A stretch of DNA of 31,231 bases from GW2011-AR18 sp038046085 (GTDB lineage: Archaea; Nanobdellota; Nanobdellia; SCGC-AAA011-G17; GW2011-AR18), in the NCBI GenBank assembly GCA_038046085.1, contig JBBSWW010000026.1:1-31231 (forward strand), written 5' to 3'. The translations under genes and the position numbers were made by a program. The first letter of the stretch is position 1. Every line of letters starts with the position of its first letter. The notes under the pieces are model-generated. The model searched no databases, had not been told where the DNA came from, and saw only the letters and a list, made by a program, of their open reading frames with translations. This document shows, piece by piece, positions 6,419 through 14,247 of the stretch.

Positions 6419-8689
6419 ATGCATTTATTTGAAAAAAGAGAGTTGTTATGGAAAGTTTCTCTGATAGTCTTAGTTTCTTTAGTTGGTCTTAGTCTATATA
6501 CCTATTCTAATGATTTGTCAACTTTTTCTTCTGAATTAAATCTTCCTTTGTTATCTAGTCATGATTCAAATAGGTGTTCTGCTGTTGAGGATATAAATCT
6601 CATGCCCCCATATTTAAATTTGAGTTCAAATATAGTTATTAAAGATTTTTCTATTGATAATTCAGGCAATATTTATATTTTAGAAGATGAGAATCATGTA
6701 GGCCGTAATAACCGTCCTATTCTAATTGTTAAAAAAATAGATTCTAATGGTAATCTCTTATCTGAATTTGGATATAGTGGGATTAATAATGGGCAATTGA
6801 GCTGGCCTAGTGGTATTGATATTGATTCCAATAATTTTATCTATATCGCAGATAGTGGTAATAGTAGAGTGCAAAAATTTTCTTCTAATAATGATTTTAT
6901 TACACAATGGGGCTCTGAAGGCTCTAGAAATGGACAATTTAATCAGATTTTTGATATAACAATTGATTCGGCTAATAATGTATATGTTGCTGATAGTCTC
7001 AATTATCGTATTCAGAAGTTTGATTCTAATGGTAGGTTTTTAATGAAATTTGGTTCTCAAGGTTCTGCTAATGGACAGTTTGCTTCAGGACCAAGAAGAA
7101 TCGCTATTGATAGTGTTGGAAATATATACGTTACTGATTTTTCCGATAGAGTTCAAAAGTTTGATTCTAATGGTAGACTTTTGTTGAAGTGGAACGTTGA
7201 TAATGGGCCTAGAAATATTTATGCTGATGATAAAGTTTATGTTGCTGTAGAAGGACACATTAAAGTTTTTAATACAGAGGGCAGATTTTTGTATAACATC
7301 CCAAATGTTCTAACAGGTGATGAGGGTAGTGGCACTATTGATAAATATAATAACCAAATTTATATTGCCGAAAATTCTGAAGATATTCATGGACAGTATA
7401 TTTCTAAAATAAAAAAGTTGTCTTGCAATAGCCAATCCACAACTGATATAAATACAATTCCAACTACTTGTTTTTTTGTTAAGTCTTGGGGCTCTATAGG
7501 TTCTGGTAACGGTCAATTTATTCTTCCTTCTGGTATTGATGTAGATTCCAATCATAATATTTATGTATCTGATATGAATAATGATAACATTCAGGTTTTT
7601 GATTCTGAAGGTAATTTTTTAAGAAAATGGGGTTCTCGCGGAACATCTAATAATAAACTTACTTCTCCAAGAGGTTTATCAATTGATTCCTCTAACAATG
7701 TTTATGTTGTTGATGCTGGTAATTTTCGAGTTCAGAAATTTAATTCTAATGGAGGGTTTTTACGTTCATATCCTATTAATCGTAATGCCCGTTTTGGATG
7801 GGACGTTGTTTTAGGTTCTTCGAATAATTTTTTTGTATCTCAGGGCAGTGAAATTAATGAATTTGATATTAATACAGGTTCTAGGTCGACTCCTACATTT
7901 ATAGGATTCCCTCCTCGTCTTAATAATTCTCTAGGTCTTGCTTTTGATAGTTCTAATAGAAGGTTATTTGTTGGTCTTGACAGAATTTATAATTTTTATG
8001 AGGATGCAAATAATCAAGATATAGTCTTTGGTTCTCAGGGTGCAAATGAGGGTCAACTAGATTATCCTATTGGTCTTGATATTGATTACAATAATAATTA
8101 TCTTTATGAAGCTGATATTGTTAATAAACGTGTACAAATTTTTACATTAGATGGTAGATATGTAAATAAATTCGGTGATACAGGTCCAAGAAATGGAAAA
8201 TTATTCAATCCAAGGGATGTTGCTTATGATGCTGAAGGTGTTAATCCTGATACCAATCTGAGCAATCATTTTGTATATGTTGCGGATTTAAGTAAAGTTT
8301 TCAAATATAAATGTGCTAGTATAAATCTAGAAAATCCTTCAATTAACGTAAACATTCAACCTCCTTCTAATGTTCCTGATATAAATTTTTCTGAACTTGA
8401 AGAGCCTGTTGTTGATGTCCCTGAAACTTCCGTTTCCTGTTCTGATTCTGACGGTTTATCTCCTAGTATTTCTGGCAGGGTTACATCTACTAGTAGTGGT
8501 TCTTCTCAATCTTATATTGATTCTTGTATTTCTTCTTCTAATTTCTTGTGGGAGTATTCTTGTCTTCCTGGCGGTTTGTGGAAACAGAATTGTTATAAGT
8601 GTGATTCTTGTCTTAATAGTAAATGTGTTAACGCTTACAAGAGACATACAGTACAAGAATGTGAAAGTTCAGAAAGGAGAGGTGCATAA
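6419..8689 (+). CDS. Secreted or membrane-anchored NHL-repeat beta-propeller protein with Cys-rich tail
   Basis: This 756-residue protein begins with a charged segment and one hydrophobic helix (about residues 13-30), so it is exported and may stay anchored. Two sets of NHL-type blades follow, at about 50-335 and 350-640. Typical blades read GxNGQF...GIDIDSNNxIYIADSxNxRVQKF with small variations, repeated many times. The tail, about 665-756, is a Cys-rich module starting CSDSDG, with DSC, EYSC and a CxxCxxxxC cluster. The same module style fills the next gene. NHL propellers usually bind proteins, glycans or RNA; outside the cell adhesion is likely but not shown. The stop overlaps the next start by 1 nt. 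Confidence 0.85.
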   Translation: MHLFEKRELLWKVSLIVLVSLVGLSLYTYSNDLSTFSSELNLPLLSSHDSNRCSAVEDINLMPPYLNLSSNIVIKDFSIDNSGNIYILEDENHVGRNNRPILIVKKIDSNGNLLSEFGYSGINNGQLSWPSGIDIDSNNFIYIADSGNSRVQKFSSNNDFITQWGSEGSRNGQFNQIFDITIDSANNVYVADSLNYRIQKFDSNGRFLMKFGSQGSANGQFASGPRRIAIDSVGNIYVTDFSDRVQKFDSNGRLLLKWNVDNGPRNIYADDKVYVAVEGHIKVFNTEGRFLYNIPNVLTGDEGSGTIDKYNNQIYIAENSEDIHGQYISKIKKLSCNSQSTTDINTIPTTCFFVKSWGSIGSGNGQFILPSGIDVDSNHNIYVSDMNNDNIQVFDSEGNFLRKWGSRGTSNNKLTSPRGLSIDSSNNVYVVDAGNFRVQKFNSNGGFLRSYPINRNARFGWDVVLGSSNNFFVSQGSEINEFDINTGSRSTPTFIGFPPRLNNSLGLAFDSSNRRLFVGLDRIYNFYEDANNQDIVFGSQGANEGQLDYPIGLDIDYNNNYLYEADIVNKRVQIFTLDGRYVNKFGDTGPRNGKLFNPRDVAYDAEGVNPDTNLSNHFVYVADLSKVFKYKCASINLENPSINVNIQPPSNVPDINFSELEEPVVDVPETSVSCSDSDGLSPSISGRVTSTSSGSSQSYIDSCISSSNFLWEYSCLPGGLWKQNCYKCDSCLNSKCVNAYKRHTVQECESSERRGA

Positions 8690-9807
8690 TGAAAAAATTA
8701 GTTTTAATCTTAATATTCTTATTATACACTAATATTGTCCTAGCTCCATCATCAAGTTTTCCTGATCAAATGCCTTCTATTCCTAGTGAGGTCTCTGTTC
8801 AGCCAGGTAAATGTTTTGATTCTGATAATGGTTTGAATTATAATGTTAAAGGTTATGCTGTTGTTACAACTCCTGTTTATGATTCATGTTTTGAATATGC
8901 TGGTTTAGGCTGGAATAGTGTTGATGATATTGGAAGGAAGAAACCTCAATCATTGCCTGCTGTTGGCGAATTTTCAGGTTCTTATCATTCTAAACTAAAT
9001 GAAAGATATTGCGGTAAAGATTTTACTCTAAAAGATAAAGTACAAACTAAACAATTTGATTGTTCATTAGGAAAAAACAAAACTTGTGTTGATGGTTTAT
9101 GCTACTCTCCTACATGCCGTAATACTGCTGGAGTTATTGAGTATAATGGTGTAGCAGTAAATCCATTAACTAATATTGGCGAAAAACAATCAGTAACATT
9201 CAAGAATAAATGCAAGAATGATGATGTATTACTTGAACCAATATGTTCTCAAACAGCCTCAAACACTAAAAACTATAAAATTCTTGATCCTACTGTGTAT
9301 GATTATAAGTTTATAGTTAATTCAGGACAATATTACGCACAATTTAATGAGAGAAGATGTGGTTCAGGAACTGTAAGAAGTTGTCCTGTATTAGGTCATT
9401 CATTTGAAGCAGAAGTTGATGGTTGTTTATCTAATGGAGAAAGAGCTATATGCGCTGATGATATACCAAGAATGTCTAATGCTGAACTAGATAGATTCTG
9501 TAATCCAGATAGTAATGGAAGAAACTCTAATAATGATGATTCTGAAGAAACAGAAGATTCAGGAACTCCAGTATCAACTTCAGGTTCAGCTTCATGCACA
9601 GATTCAGATAGTGATAATATGCATCTAGATGGTAATAATCCTTCAACAAAAGGAACACTAACATTAAAACAAAACAACCAAATTATTGAAACTAAAGATG
9701 ATTATTGTATTGGAACAACCAAACTAAAAGAATGGTATTGCAGGGGCGGAGACAAGGGCTTCAGGGAAATAAGTTGCAACTGCAGATCAGATAAGTGCAT
9801 CTCATAA
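8689..9807 (+). CDS. Secreted Cys-rich protein with three repeated modules
   Basis: This 372-residue protein has a clear signal peptide (KKLVLILIFLLYTNIVLA) and no second membrane helix. Three Cys-rich modules follow, near residues 40-145, 146-262 and 300-372. Two begin CFDSD or CTDSD, and all share the pattern G-x-V/L...DxC...(L)xExxC...C...C(x)GxC. This matches the tail of the preceding NHL protein, so the pair probably shares a binding partner or assembly route. An acidic Ser/Asn/Glu-rich linker separates modules two and three. A Shine-Dalgarno-like GGAGAGGTG lies 5-12 nt before the ATG, and the start overlaps the upstream stop. Disulfide-rich surface modules of this kind are common in DPANN proteomes in my reading, an impression not searched here. 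Confidence 0.75.
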   Translation: MKKLVLILIFLLYTNIVLAPSSSFPDQMPSIPSEVSVQPGKCFDSDNGLNYNVKGYAVVTTPVYDSCFEYAGLGWNSVDDIGRKKPQSLPAVGEFSGSYHSKLNERYCGKDFTLKDKVQTKQFDCSLGKNKTCVDGLCYSPTCRNTAGVIEYNGVAVNPLTNIGEKQSVTFKNKCKNDDVLLEPICSQTASNTKNYKILDPTVYDYKFIVNSGQYYAQFNERRCGSGTVRSCPVLGHSFEAEVDGCLSNGERAICADDIPRMSNAELDRFCNPDSNGRNSNNDDSEETEDSGTPVSTSGSASCTDSDSDNMHLDGNNPSTKGTLTLKQNNQIIETKDDYCIGTTKLKEWYCRGGDKGFREISCNCRSDKCIS

Positions 9808-9917
9808 ACACCTCTTTTGCACCGTTTCTCCTATTATATATCTATTATATAATAACCCTTGTGTTTTGAAGCTCTATAATGTGTTTTATGGTGTTTATGG
9901 GCTTTTTCACCGTTGTT

Positions 9918-11225
9918 TTACTGGTGCTTCATCGTTGCTATTAGTTCTTTTAGTTTTTCTTTAGCTAGTTTTGGTGTTAGGCAATAACTTTTCTTATTAT
10001 CTACGTACTTGTTATATTTTGGTAAGTTTTTTCTTGTGCATACTATTATCCATTTATCGAAATGCTTGTTTAACCATTGCACTTTTTGTATTAATTGTTC
10101 TGTCTTGTTTGTTCCTGTCTCTATTTCTATTCCTATCTTGAATTTTGTGTCTATATAGCTTACGTCTACTCTTTTGTTTTCTATGCAATACTCTATTTTT
10201 AGTTTATTGTTTATTTCTGCGAATAAGTTTTTCATGTAGAAGTGATAATCGCTTTCTCTTTCCATTGTCTTATTTATATAGAACCCTCCAGGGCTTACTT
10301 TACCGTCTAGTTCATTTCCTCTTACATACTTGTATCCTAATCCTATTGCTTGTCTTCTGGTATTATCATCTAAGTCTTTTGCTCTATAAAAGTTCTTTTC
10401 TAGCTTTTCTAAACTTCCATCTATTTTCTTGATATTTATTTTTCCTTCTTTGATCTTATTTCTTACTTGTTCATATATCATTTCTCCTCTATAATATGAC
10501 ATTATTGGTTTTGTTTCTATAGTGTATATCTTGTAATATTCTATTGCTTCTTTTCTGCATTCTTCATCCTTTTCTTTAGTTCTGAAATAGTCTACTGCTA
10601 TGCTATGGGCTTCTCTTAATACTTCACTATCATACTTATGATTTATAGGTACTGCTTCGCTAGAATTATGTTTTTTCTTGAATTCTAATAATTCATTAAC
10701 CTTTTTCTCGAATATCTTTCTTTCTTGTTCTCTTTTTTCTTCTAAATTTTTTTGTTTTTCTATTTCTATCTTTTGCTTATTTAATAATACTTTATATTTT
10801 TGGTTATATCTTTCAAAGAAATGATCTATTTTTTCTTCAAACTCATGATAGTTTTTGCCTTCTATCTTATCAAGAAATACTCTTAACTCTTCAAGTTTTT
10901 CTATCATTCTTATTGTTGATCCAGAATCTAGCACATAACCGAATAAACGATCAAGTTCTTCGTTTGTCTTATTTACATAATAAGCTTGTCTTGAAATATT
11001 TTCCTGTTCTTCTTTTAATTTCTTTTTTTGTTTTATCTTATATTTTATAATGAATACTATTGGTGTTGCTAGTAATATTATTAATCCAATAATTAAAATA
11101 CTAAAAACAAAAACTCTATGCCAGTCTACTTTTATTAATTCATCATAAGCTTTCTTTAATATTATTCCTAGTGCTAGGACTATTGCTATAATAAATATCT
11201 CTTTTTCATTTCCTTGTTCAGCCAT
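9918..11225 (-). CDS. Membrane-anchored coiled-coil protein with possible PD-(D/E)XK nuclease domain
   Basis: This 435-residue protein has two membrane helices at about 10-25 and 38-60. A long charged coiled coil (about 62-200) and a helical middle region follow. The C-terminal 110 residues have a restriction-endonuclease-like order: RVDVSY (Asp354), then FKIGIEIETG (Glu367, Glu369), a helix with Gln and Lys (QLIQKVQWLN), then a WIIVCTRKNL strand. That suits the PD-(D/E)XK core, although the usual Lys of ExK is replaced by Glu. Its start overlaps the integrase stop by 8 nt, so the two are coexpressed. A nuclease held at the membrane could act in DNA transfer, exclusion of competing DNA or defence; this is inference. 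Confidence 0.6.
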   Translation of the reverse strand: MAEQGNEKEIFIIAIVLALGIILKKAYDELIKVDWHRVFVFSILIIGLIILLATPIVFIIKYKIKQKKKLKEEQENISRQAYYVNKTNEELDRLFGYVLDSGSTIRMIEKLEELRVFLDKIEGKNYHEFEEKIDHFFERYNQKYKVLLNKQKIEIEKQKNLEEKREQERKIFEKKVNELLEFKKKHNSSEAVPINHKYDSEVLREAHSIAVDYFRTKEKDEECRKEAIEYYKIYTIETKPIMSYYRGEMIYEQVRNKIKEGKINIKKIDGSLEKLEKNFYRAKDLDDNTRRQAIGLGYKYVRGNELDGKVSPGGFYINKTMERESDYHFYMKNLFAEINNKLKIEYCIENKRVDVSYIDTKFKIGIEIETGTNKTEQLIQKVQWLNKHFDKWIIVCTRKNLPKYNKYVDNKKSYCLTPKLAKEKLKELIATMKHQ

Positions 11226-12573
11226 TCTTTAACTGACTCACCTCTTTTTGAAGTTTATAGACAAGTTTAAACAAGTCACTAACTTCTTTAGTTCCCATAA
11301 TATTATTCAAAACTTCAACATTCTTAACATTAGAATTTTCTTTTAAACTTTGAAGTTCATTTTTTAATTCTATAATTGAATTTTCTTTATTCTTCTCTAA
11401 AACTCTTAACTTATCACGATCCAATAACCTATGACAATTTTCACAAGTTTCATTGGTTAATCCATTAACTTTCTTACAAAACATACAAGTTTTAAGTTTA
11501 GGCTTAACATTATTAGAGTTAGGATCATTACTATTAATAATTCCCCTCTTAACTAGTTCCATCTTGAAAGCATCTTCATGATTGCTCATATCATAGACTT
11601 TCAATTGTTTAGTGCTAGTCCATCTTGCAGCATGCTGAATCTCAACATCACTATCCCCTCTCAATCTCCTAAAGGTTACACCATTACGTTTAAGACTATA
11701 AGCTGTTAATGACTTGTTAATATTTAACTTTCTTAAAGCATTCTTTATTACTTTATTAACATTCTTAGGTTTTAACTGTTCAAACCTGTCTTTCCTTCCC
11801 TTATTAATAAAGAAGTAAGAGTTAGGATTATTCTTTAAAGGATGTTCATTAAACCATTTAGAAACGTAAGGATAACTATCAATACATTGCAAAAATCCTG
11901 TTCCTTCTTTACCATGTTCACTAATATAGACTTTAGCATAATTATCATATAATTCAACATCCTTAACCTTAGTATACAATATCTCTTGTGGTCTTCCAAG
12001 GCTCTCTAATGATAAGAACAAATAAGCTTGTATTCTTGAATCGAAACTAAAAAAGTTCATCAGTTTCTCAAACTCATCCCAAGTAATCCTATCATTCCTT
12101 AACTTCTGCTTACTCTTATCGATCTTTATACTTAAATGCCTTACAGCATAAGGAGTAATATTATCATCAATACGTCCTCTTTCGTCTTTTTCTGGAAATA
12201 ATATTCTCCAAGTTCTTTTAAGATTTTTAATAAAATCAGTCTTGCTCTCAATACTTTTATAATTATTATGCATGAAAGCAACTATCTTATTAATATCATC
12301 ACGATCACAATCTTTAAGGTCTTTCTCTATAGCATGACATATAAGTTTCATACAATCAATAGTCCTGTTTCTTCTGATATAACTCAAATCTTTAGATTCA
12401 AAATAAATAAATAGTTTCTTGAAATACTCTAAATTTTTATGATTCTTACAATAATATTTTCCTCTACCATTATATTGTGTTTTACGCTCTTCAGGTCTTA
12501 AACTGAAAAGTTCTAAGTTCTGTATAAAACATTCATATTTTGCTTTACTATTGTATATATCATTATCTGACAT
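11218..12573 (-). CDS. Tyrosine recombinase (integrase) with C-terminal zinc knuckle
   Basis: This 451-residue protein has a helical core-binding domain to about residue 150 and a catalytic domain to about 335. Arg194 sits in SLGRPQEI (box I). AYSLKRNG at 291-298 stands where HxLRH is normal, so box II reads YxxK(R). ARW ends at Trp318, and VYDMS gives the nucleophile Tyr327. A CxxC...CxxC cluster at 363/366/377/380 and a Lys/Glu-rich coiled tail follow. A strong Shine-Dalgarno GGGAGG lies just before the ATG. The gene begins 84 nt from the attachment core in tRNA-Glu, the expected position for the element's own integrase. The arm site at 12585-12598 falls in its leader, so it may also repress itself. 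Confidence 0.88.
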   Translation of the reverse strand: MSDNDIYNSKAKYECFIQNLELFSLRPEERKTQYNGRGKYYCKNHKNLEYFKKLFIYFESKDLSYIRRNRTIDCMKLICHAIEKDLKDCDRDDINKIVAFMHNNYKSIESKTDFIKNLKRTWRILFPEKDERGRIDDNITPYAVRHLSIKIDKSKQKLRNDRITWDEFEKLMNFFSFDSRIQAYLFLSLESLGRPQEILYTKVKDVELYDNYAKVYISEHGKEGTGFLQCIDSYPYVSKWFNEHPLKNNPNSYFFINKGRKDRFEQLKPKNVNKVIKNALRKLNINKSLTAYSLKRNGVTFRRLRGDSDVEIQHAARWTSTKQLKVYDMSNHEDAFKMELVKRGIINSNDPNSNNVKPKLKTCMFCKKVNGLTNETCENCHRLLDRDKLRVLEKNKENSIIELKNELQSLKENSNVKNVEVLNNIMGTKEVSDLFKLVYKLQKEVSQLKNG

Positions 12574-12584
12574 AGTTCCCTCCC

Positions 12585-12649
12585 TTAAGCTAAATAATAT
12601 GTTATATTGCTATTTAAAACTAAGTCAGACAAACAGAGAATTCGCATAA
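12585..12649 (-). repeat. Right inverted arm sites of the element
   Basis: On the minus strand, reading inward from the core: TTATGCGAATTC at 12649-12638, TGTCTGACT at 12631-12623 and ATTATTTAGCTTAA at 12598-12585. These mirror the left-end blocks in order and orientation. The innermost block overlaps the likely integrase transcription start, about 26 nt after the TTTTAAATA box at 12619-12611. Confidence 0.65.
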
Positions 12650-12656
12650 AAGTATA

Positions 12657-12669
12657 AACGCCCCGAACG
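12657..12669. repeat. attR: attachment core within the tRNA-Glu 3' end
   Basis: AACGCCCCGAACG covers 3 bp of the T-stem, the 3' acceptor strand, the discriminator base and 2 bp beyond the tRNA. It is identical to 4362-4374. The match stops on both sides, so the common core is 13 bp. This is short, but element-specific arm sites flank it at both ends. Confidence 0.78.
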
Positions 12670-12836
12670 AGAATTTCTCAATAGATAATATGGAAGGATA
12701 GTTGGATCGCCGGATAAAACCATCCTTGTTTTAGATCATCTATTGTTTCGAACTCGTGTCAGAGCCTATCTTCAACCTTTAATTAATAAAAGGCATCGAA
12801 AGGGCCCTATCCTTGACCGGACTAGACGATCGGGGC
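12659..12836 (-). tRNA. tRNA-Glu (UUC) with two introns, target of the element
   Basis: Acceptor strands GCCCCGA (12836-12830) and TCGGGGC (12666-12660) pair fully, with discriminator G at 12659. The anticodon stem GGGCC/GGCTC carries loop CUUUCG-A with anticodon UUC. A 29-nt intron at 12796-12768 follows position 37. The T-stem ACGAG/CTCGT is split in its loop by a 74-nt intron, 12746-12673, after TTCGAA (position 59/60); this intron has an internal helix CAATAGAT/ATCTATTG. Removing both gives a 75-nt tRNA. The final exon is 14 nt. A TATA-like TTTTTAAA lies about 25-30 nt upstream at 12867-12860. Splice points are set by restoring canonical arms and could shift by 1-2 nt. Confidence 0.85.
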
Positions 12837-12888
12837 TTAGTTCTTGAAAAATAGCTTTGGTTTAAAAAGATAACGATTTGTATAAAAC

Positions 12889-13470
12889 TTATTTATGGAA
12901 TCTTATACGTCCAGGATAGACAAAAAGTGCTTTAGCATCATAACTTCTTCCCATCATTCTTTCACTATTATATCTAATTTTATCTCTAGTTTCATTACGA
13001 ACATTAAGAACATCAGACTGTCTTGTCAATACCATACTAAAACAAGGAGCATAACGTGAACTGTGATTAGGACTCATTATAATACTGAAGAATGGATCTC
13101 CTCTATAACCTAAAAATGGATGAATTTGTGAATCAGGAGAAAAAACTGTAGATAACTCTTTTTCTAAATCATCACAATTAATTTTATTTCCTGTCTCATC
13201 CTCAACTAAAATCCTTAATAAATTGCCAAACATTTCAATACCAATAGCTCTCTCTCTTTCTAAATCGCCAGGATCTTTTTCCCAAACATAACTCAAAGCA
13301 AGAGGTTTTCTAGTTTTAGCCCAATCAAGAACACTAGGACCAATAACATCATCAGAATAAACATTAGGAACTAAAACAAAACGAGTAATATCAGGATTCA
13401 TAAAAGAACAAACTTTAGGTTCCCTATTATAGAACTCTTTCATTTTAATAACTCTAGGGTGATCTTCCAT
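12889..13470 (-). CDS. Possible YqcI/YcgG-like protein
   Basis: This is a 193-residue soluble protein. Its late segment, DPFFSIIMSPNHSSRYAPCF followed by a strand and QSDVLN, resembles YqcI/YcgG-family proteins, in which a dPFF...P.H..RYAP core precedes a conserved QxD region. The N-terminal half has Cys21 in KVCSFMNP, where that family has a PC motif. The function of the family is unknown to me. The gene ends 52 nt from the tRNA-Glu 5' end on the same strand. The start, MEDHPRV, is the first ATG and has no clear Shine-Dalgarno, as for most host genes here. I consider the family call tentative. Confidence 0.5.
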   Translation of the reverse strand: MEDHPRVIKMKEFYNREPKVCSFMNPDITRFVLVPNVYSDDVIGPSVLDWAKTRKPLALSYVWEKDPGDLERERAIGIEMFGNLLRILVEDETGNKINCDDLEKELSTVFSPDSQIHPFLGYRGDPFFSIIMSPNHSSRYAPCFSMVLTRQSDVLNVRNETRDKIRYNSERMMGRSYDAKALFVYPGRIRFHK

Positions 13471-13550
13471 ACTATAACACTAGAGAAAAAACTTTTAAGC
13501 TTAACCAGAAAATAAAAGGGTTTATTATCCTCTAAAACAATAAGTAATAT

Positions 13551-13982
13551 ATGAAAAAAGAGCTAAGACTAAGCATAAACCCCACAGCATTAGCAATAGG
13601 ATTTTTATTCATAATATCATTATGGTTGGCTGATATAAACATACTAATAATCAGTGATAATGGAATAAAAGCAAATTCACATATAACGCCTAATATAGAA
13701 ATAAATTCATTAATCCTGGTAATAGTGTCTGTAATAGTAATACTAGCAAGCTCAACATACTATTTCTTTACAATAAGAAAAAAGCATGACCAGAACTTGT
13801 TATTTGCAGGAGTATTCTCTTTAGGATTAGCATTTGGTATACTCATATTCTTATTAGGAGGATTAGGACTAATAATATTTGGGCATGATTCATACATAAT
13901 AGGAGTTCCAAGTTTAGGAATATATCATTCATCAATACCAATATTATTAATGGGTGTAATAGGAATGACAGTGCTGGAATAG
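13551..13982 (+). CDS. Small multi-pass membrane protein, unknown
   Basis: This 143-residue protein has about four hydrophobic helices, near residues 12-32, 50-72, 82-108 and 118-141, with a short basic loop (IRKKHDQN) after the second. It has no recognised family signature and no charged residues in the membrane spans that would suggest a transporter. It starts from ATG 13551, about 26 nt after an AT-rich GTTTATTATCC stretch that could hold the TATA element. It lies between the YqcI-like gene, divergently oriented, and tRNA-Met, convergently oriented, so it seems to be transcribed alone. Confidence 0.65.
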   Translation: MKKELRLSINPTALAIGFLFIISLWLADINILIISDNGIKANSHITPNIEINSLILVIVSVIVILASSTYYFFTIRKKHDQNLLFAGVFSLGLAFGILIFLLGGLGLIIFGHDSYIIGVPSLGIYHSSIPILLMGVIGMTVLE

Positions 13983-14009
13983 GCATAAAGAATTTCTATA
14001 AAATATAAA

Positions 14010-14154
14010 TGGGCCTGACGGGATTTGAACCCACGACCTTCGGCTAACTTAGCACTCTTTAGCTATAAAACTTCTATGAAGCTAAAGTGGTCATATAAGA
14101 CTTGCACGTAAAACATTGTTTACTCGATGCTCTACCAGGCTAAGCTACAGGCCC
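14010..14154 (-). tRNA. tRNA-Met (CAU) with two introns, elongator or Ile2 type
   Basis: Acceptor strands GGGCCTG (14154-14148) and CAGGCCC (14017-14011) pair fully, with discriminator A. D-stem GCTT/GAGC and T-stem GTGGG/CCCGT flank a normal TTCAAAT loop. No U33-containing loop appears if a single intron is assumed. Removing 42 nt (14124-14083, after position 29) and 29 nt (14074-14046, after position 37) leaves stem TCGGC/GCCGA with loop TTCATA-A, anticodon CAU, and a 74-nt tRNA. A helix pairing CTTTAGCT with AGCTAAAG links both introns. Body features agree with archaeal elongator tRNA-Met, but tRNA-Ile2 with a modified CAU is not excluded. TTTATATAAA at about 14194-14185 is the likely TATA box. 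Confidence 0.72.
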
Positions 14155-14247
14155 ATCTTTAATGAAAAAAGGATAGAGGTTTTTATATAAAGTTTTTGAT
14201 TAAACATTGTAGAAAGGTTTATTAGATTATAACAGTAAACAACAAAC

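Larger units (their letters stand above)
4362..12669. mobile_element. Integrative element of about 8.3 kb inserted at tRNA-Glu
   Basis: The boundaries are the 13-bp direct repeats AACGCCCCGAACG at 4362-4374 and 12657-12669, a repeat unit of 8,295 bp. The right copy is the 3' end of an intact tRNA-Glu; the left copy is not part of any complete tRNA. Just inside each copy are inverted, matching blocks (see the arm-site entries). A tyrosine recombinase gene lies next to the intact tRNA and is not interrupted, as in the pNOB8-type rather than the SSV-type arrangement. In order the element carries HEPN, winged-helix-MNT, a ribbon-helix-helix-like protein, a 40-codon gene, an NHL-repeat protein, a Cys-rich secreted protein, a membrane protein with possible nuclease domain, and the integrase. 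No replication or capsid gene was recognised, so its replication mode is unknown. Confidence 0.82.

Noticed and set aside
6419..8300. Internal DNA repeats of the NHL gene as a CRISPR or satellite array
   Set aside because: The repeats are imperfect, stay in frame and encode NHL blades. There are no unique spacers between identical repeats.
8397..8732. Long frames lying inside or opposite recognised genes, for example at 8397-8732 and 20089-20754
   Set aside because: They are low-complexity Leu- or Ser-rich shadows of real genes, with no start signals or family features.
4470..12573. T-ending codon preference in element genes taken as proof of foreign origin
   Set aside because: The RNA polymerase genes are strongly A-ending and the element genes are T-ending, but the host surface protein at 27571-30447 and the methyltransferase also use many T-ending codons. 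The contrast may reflect expression level, so I did not use it as evidence.
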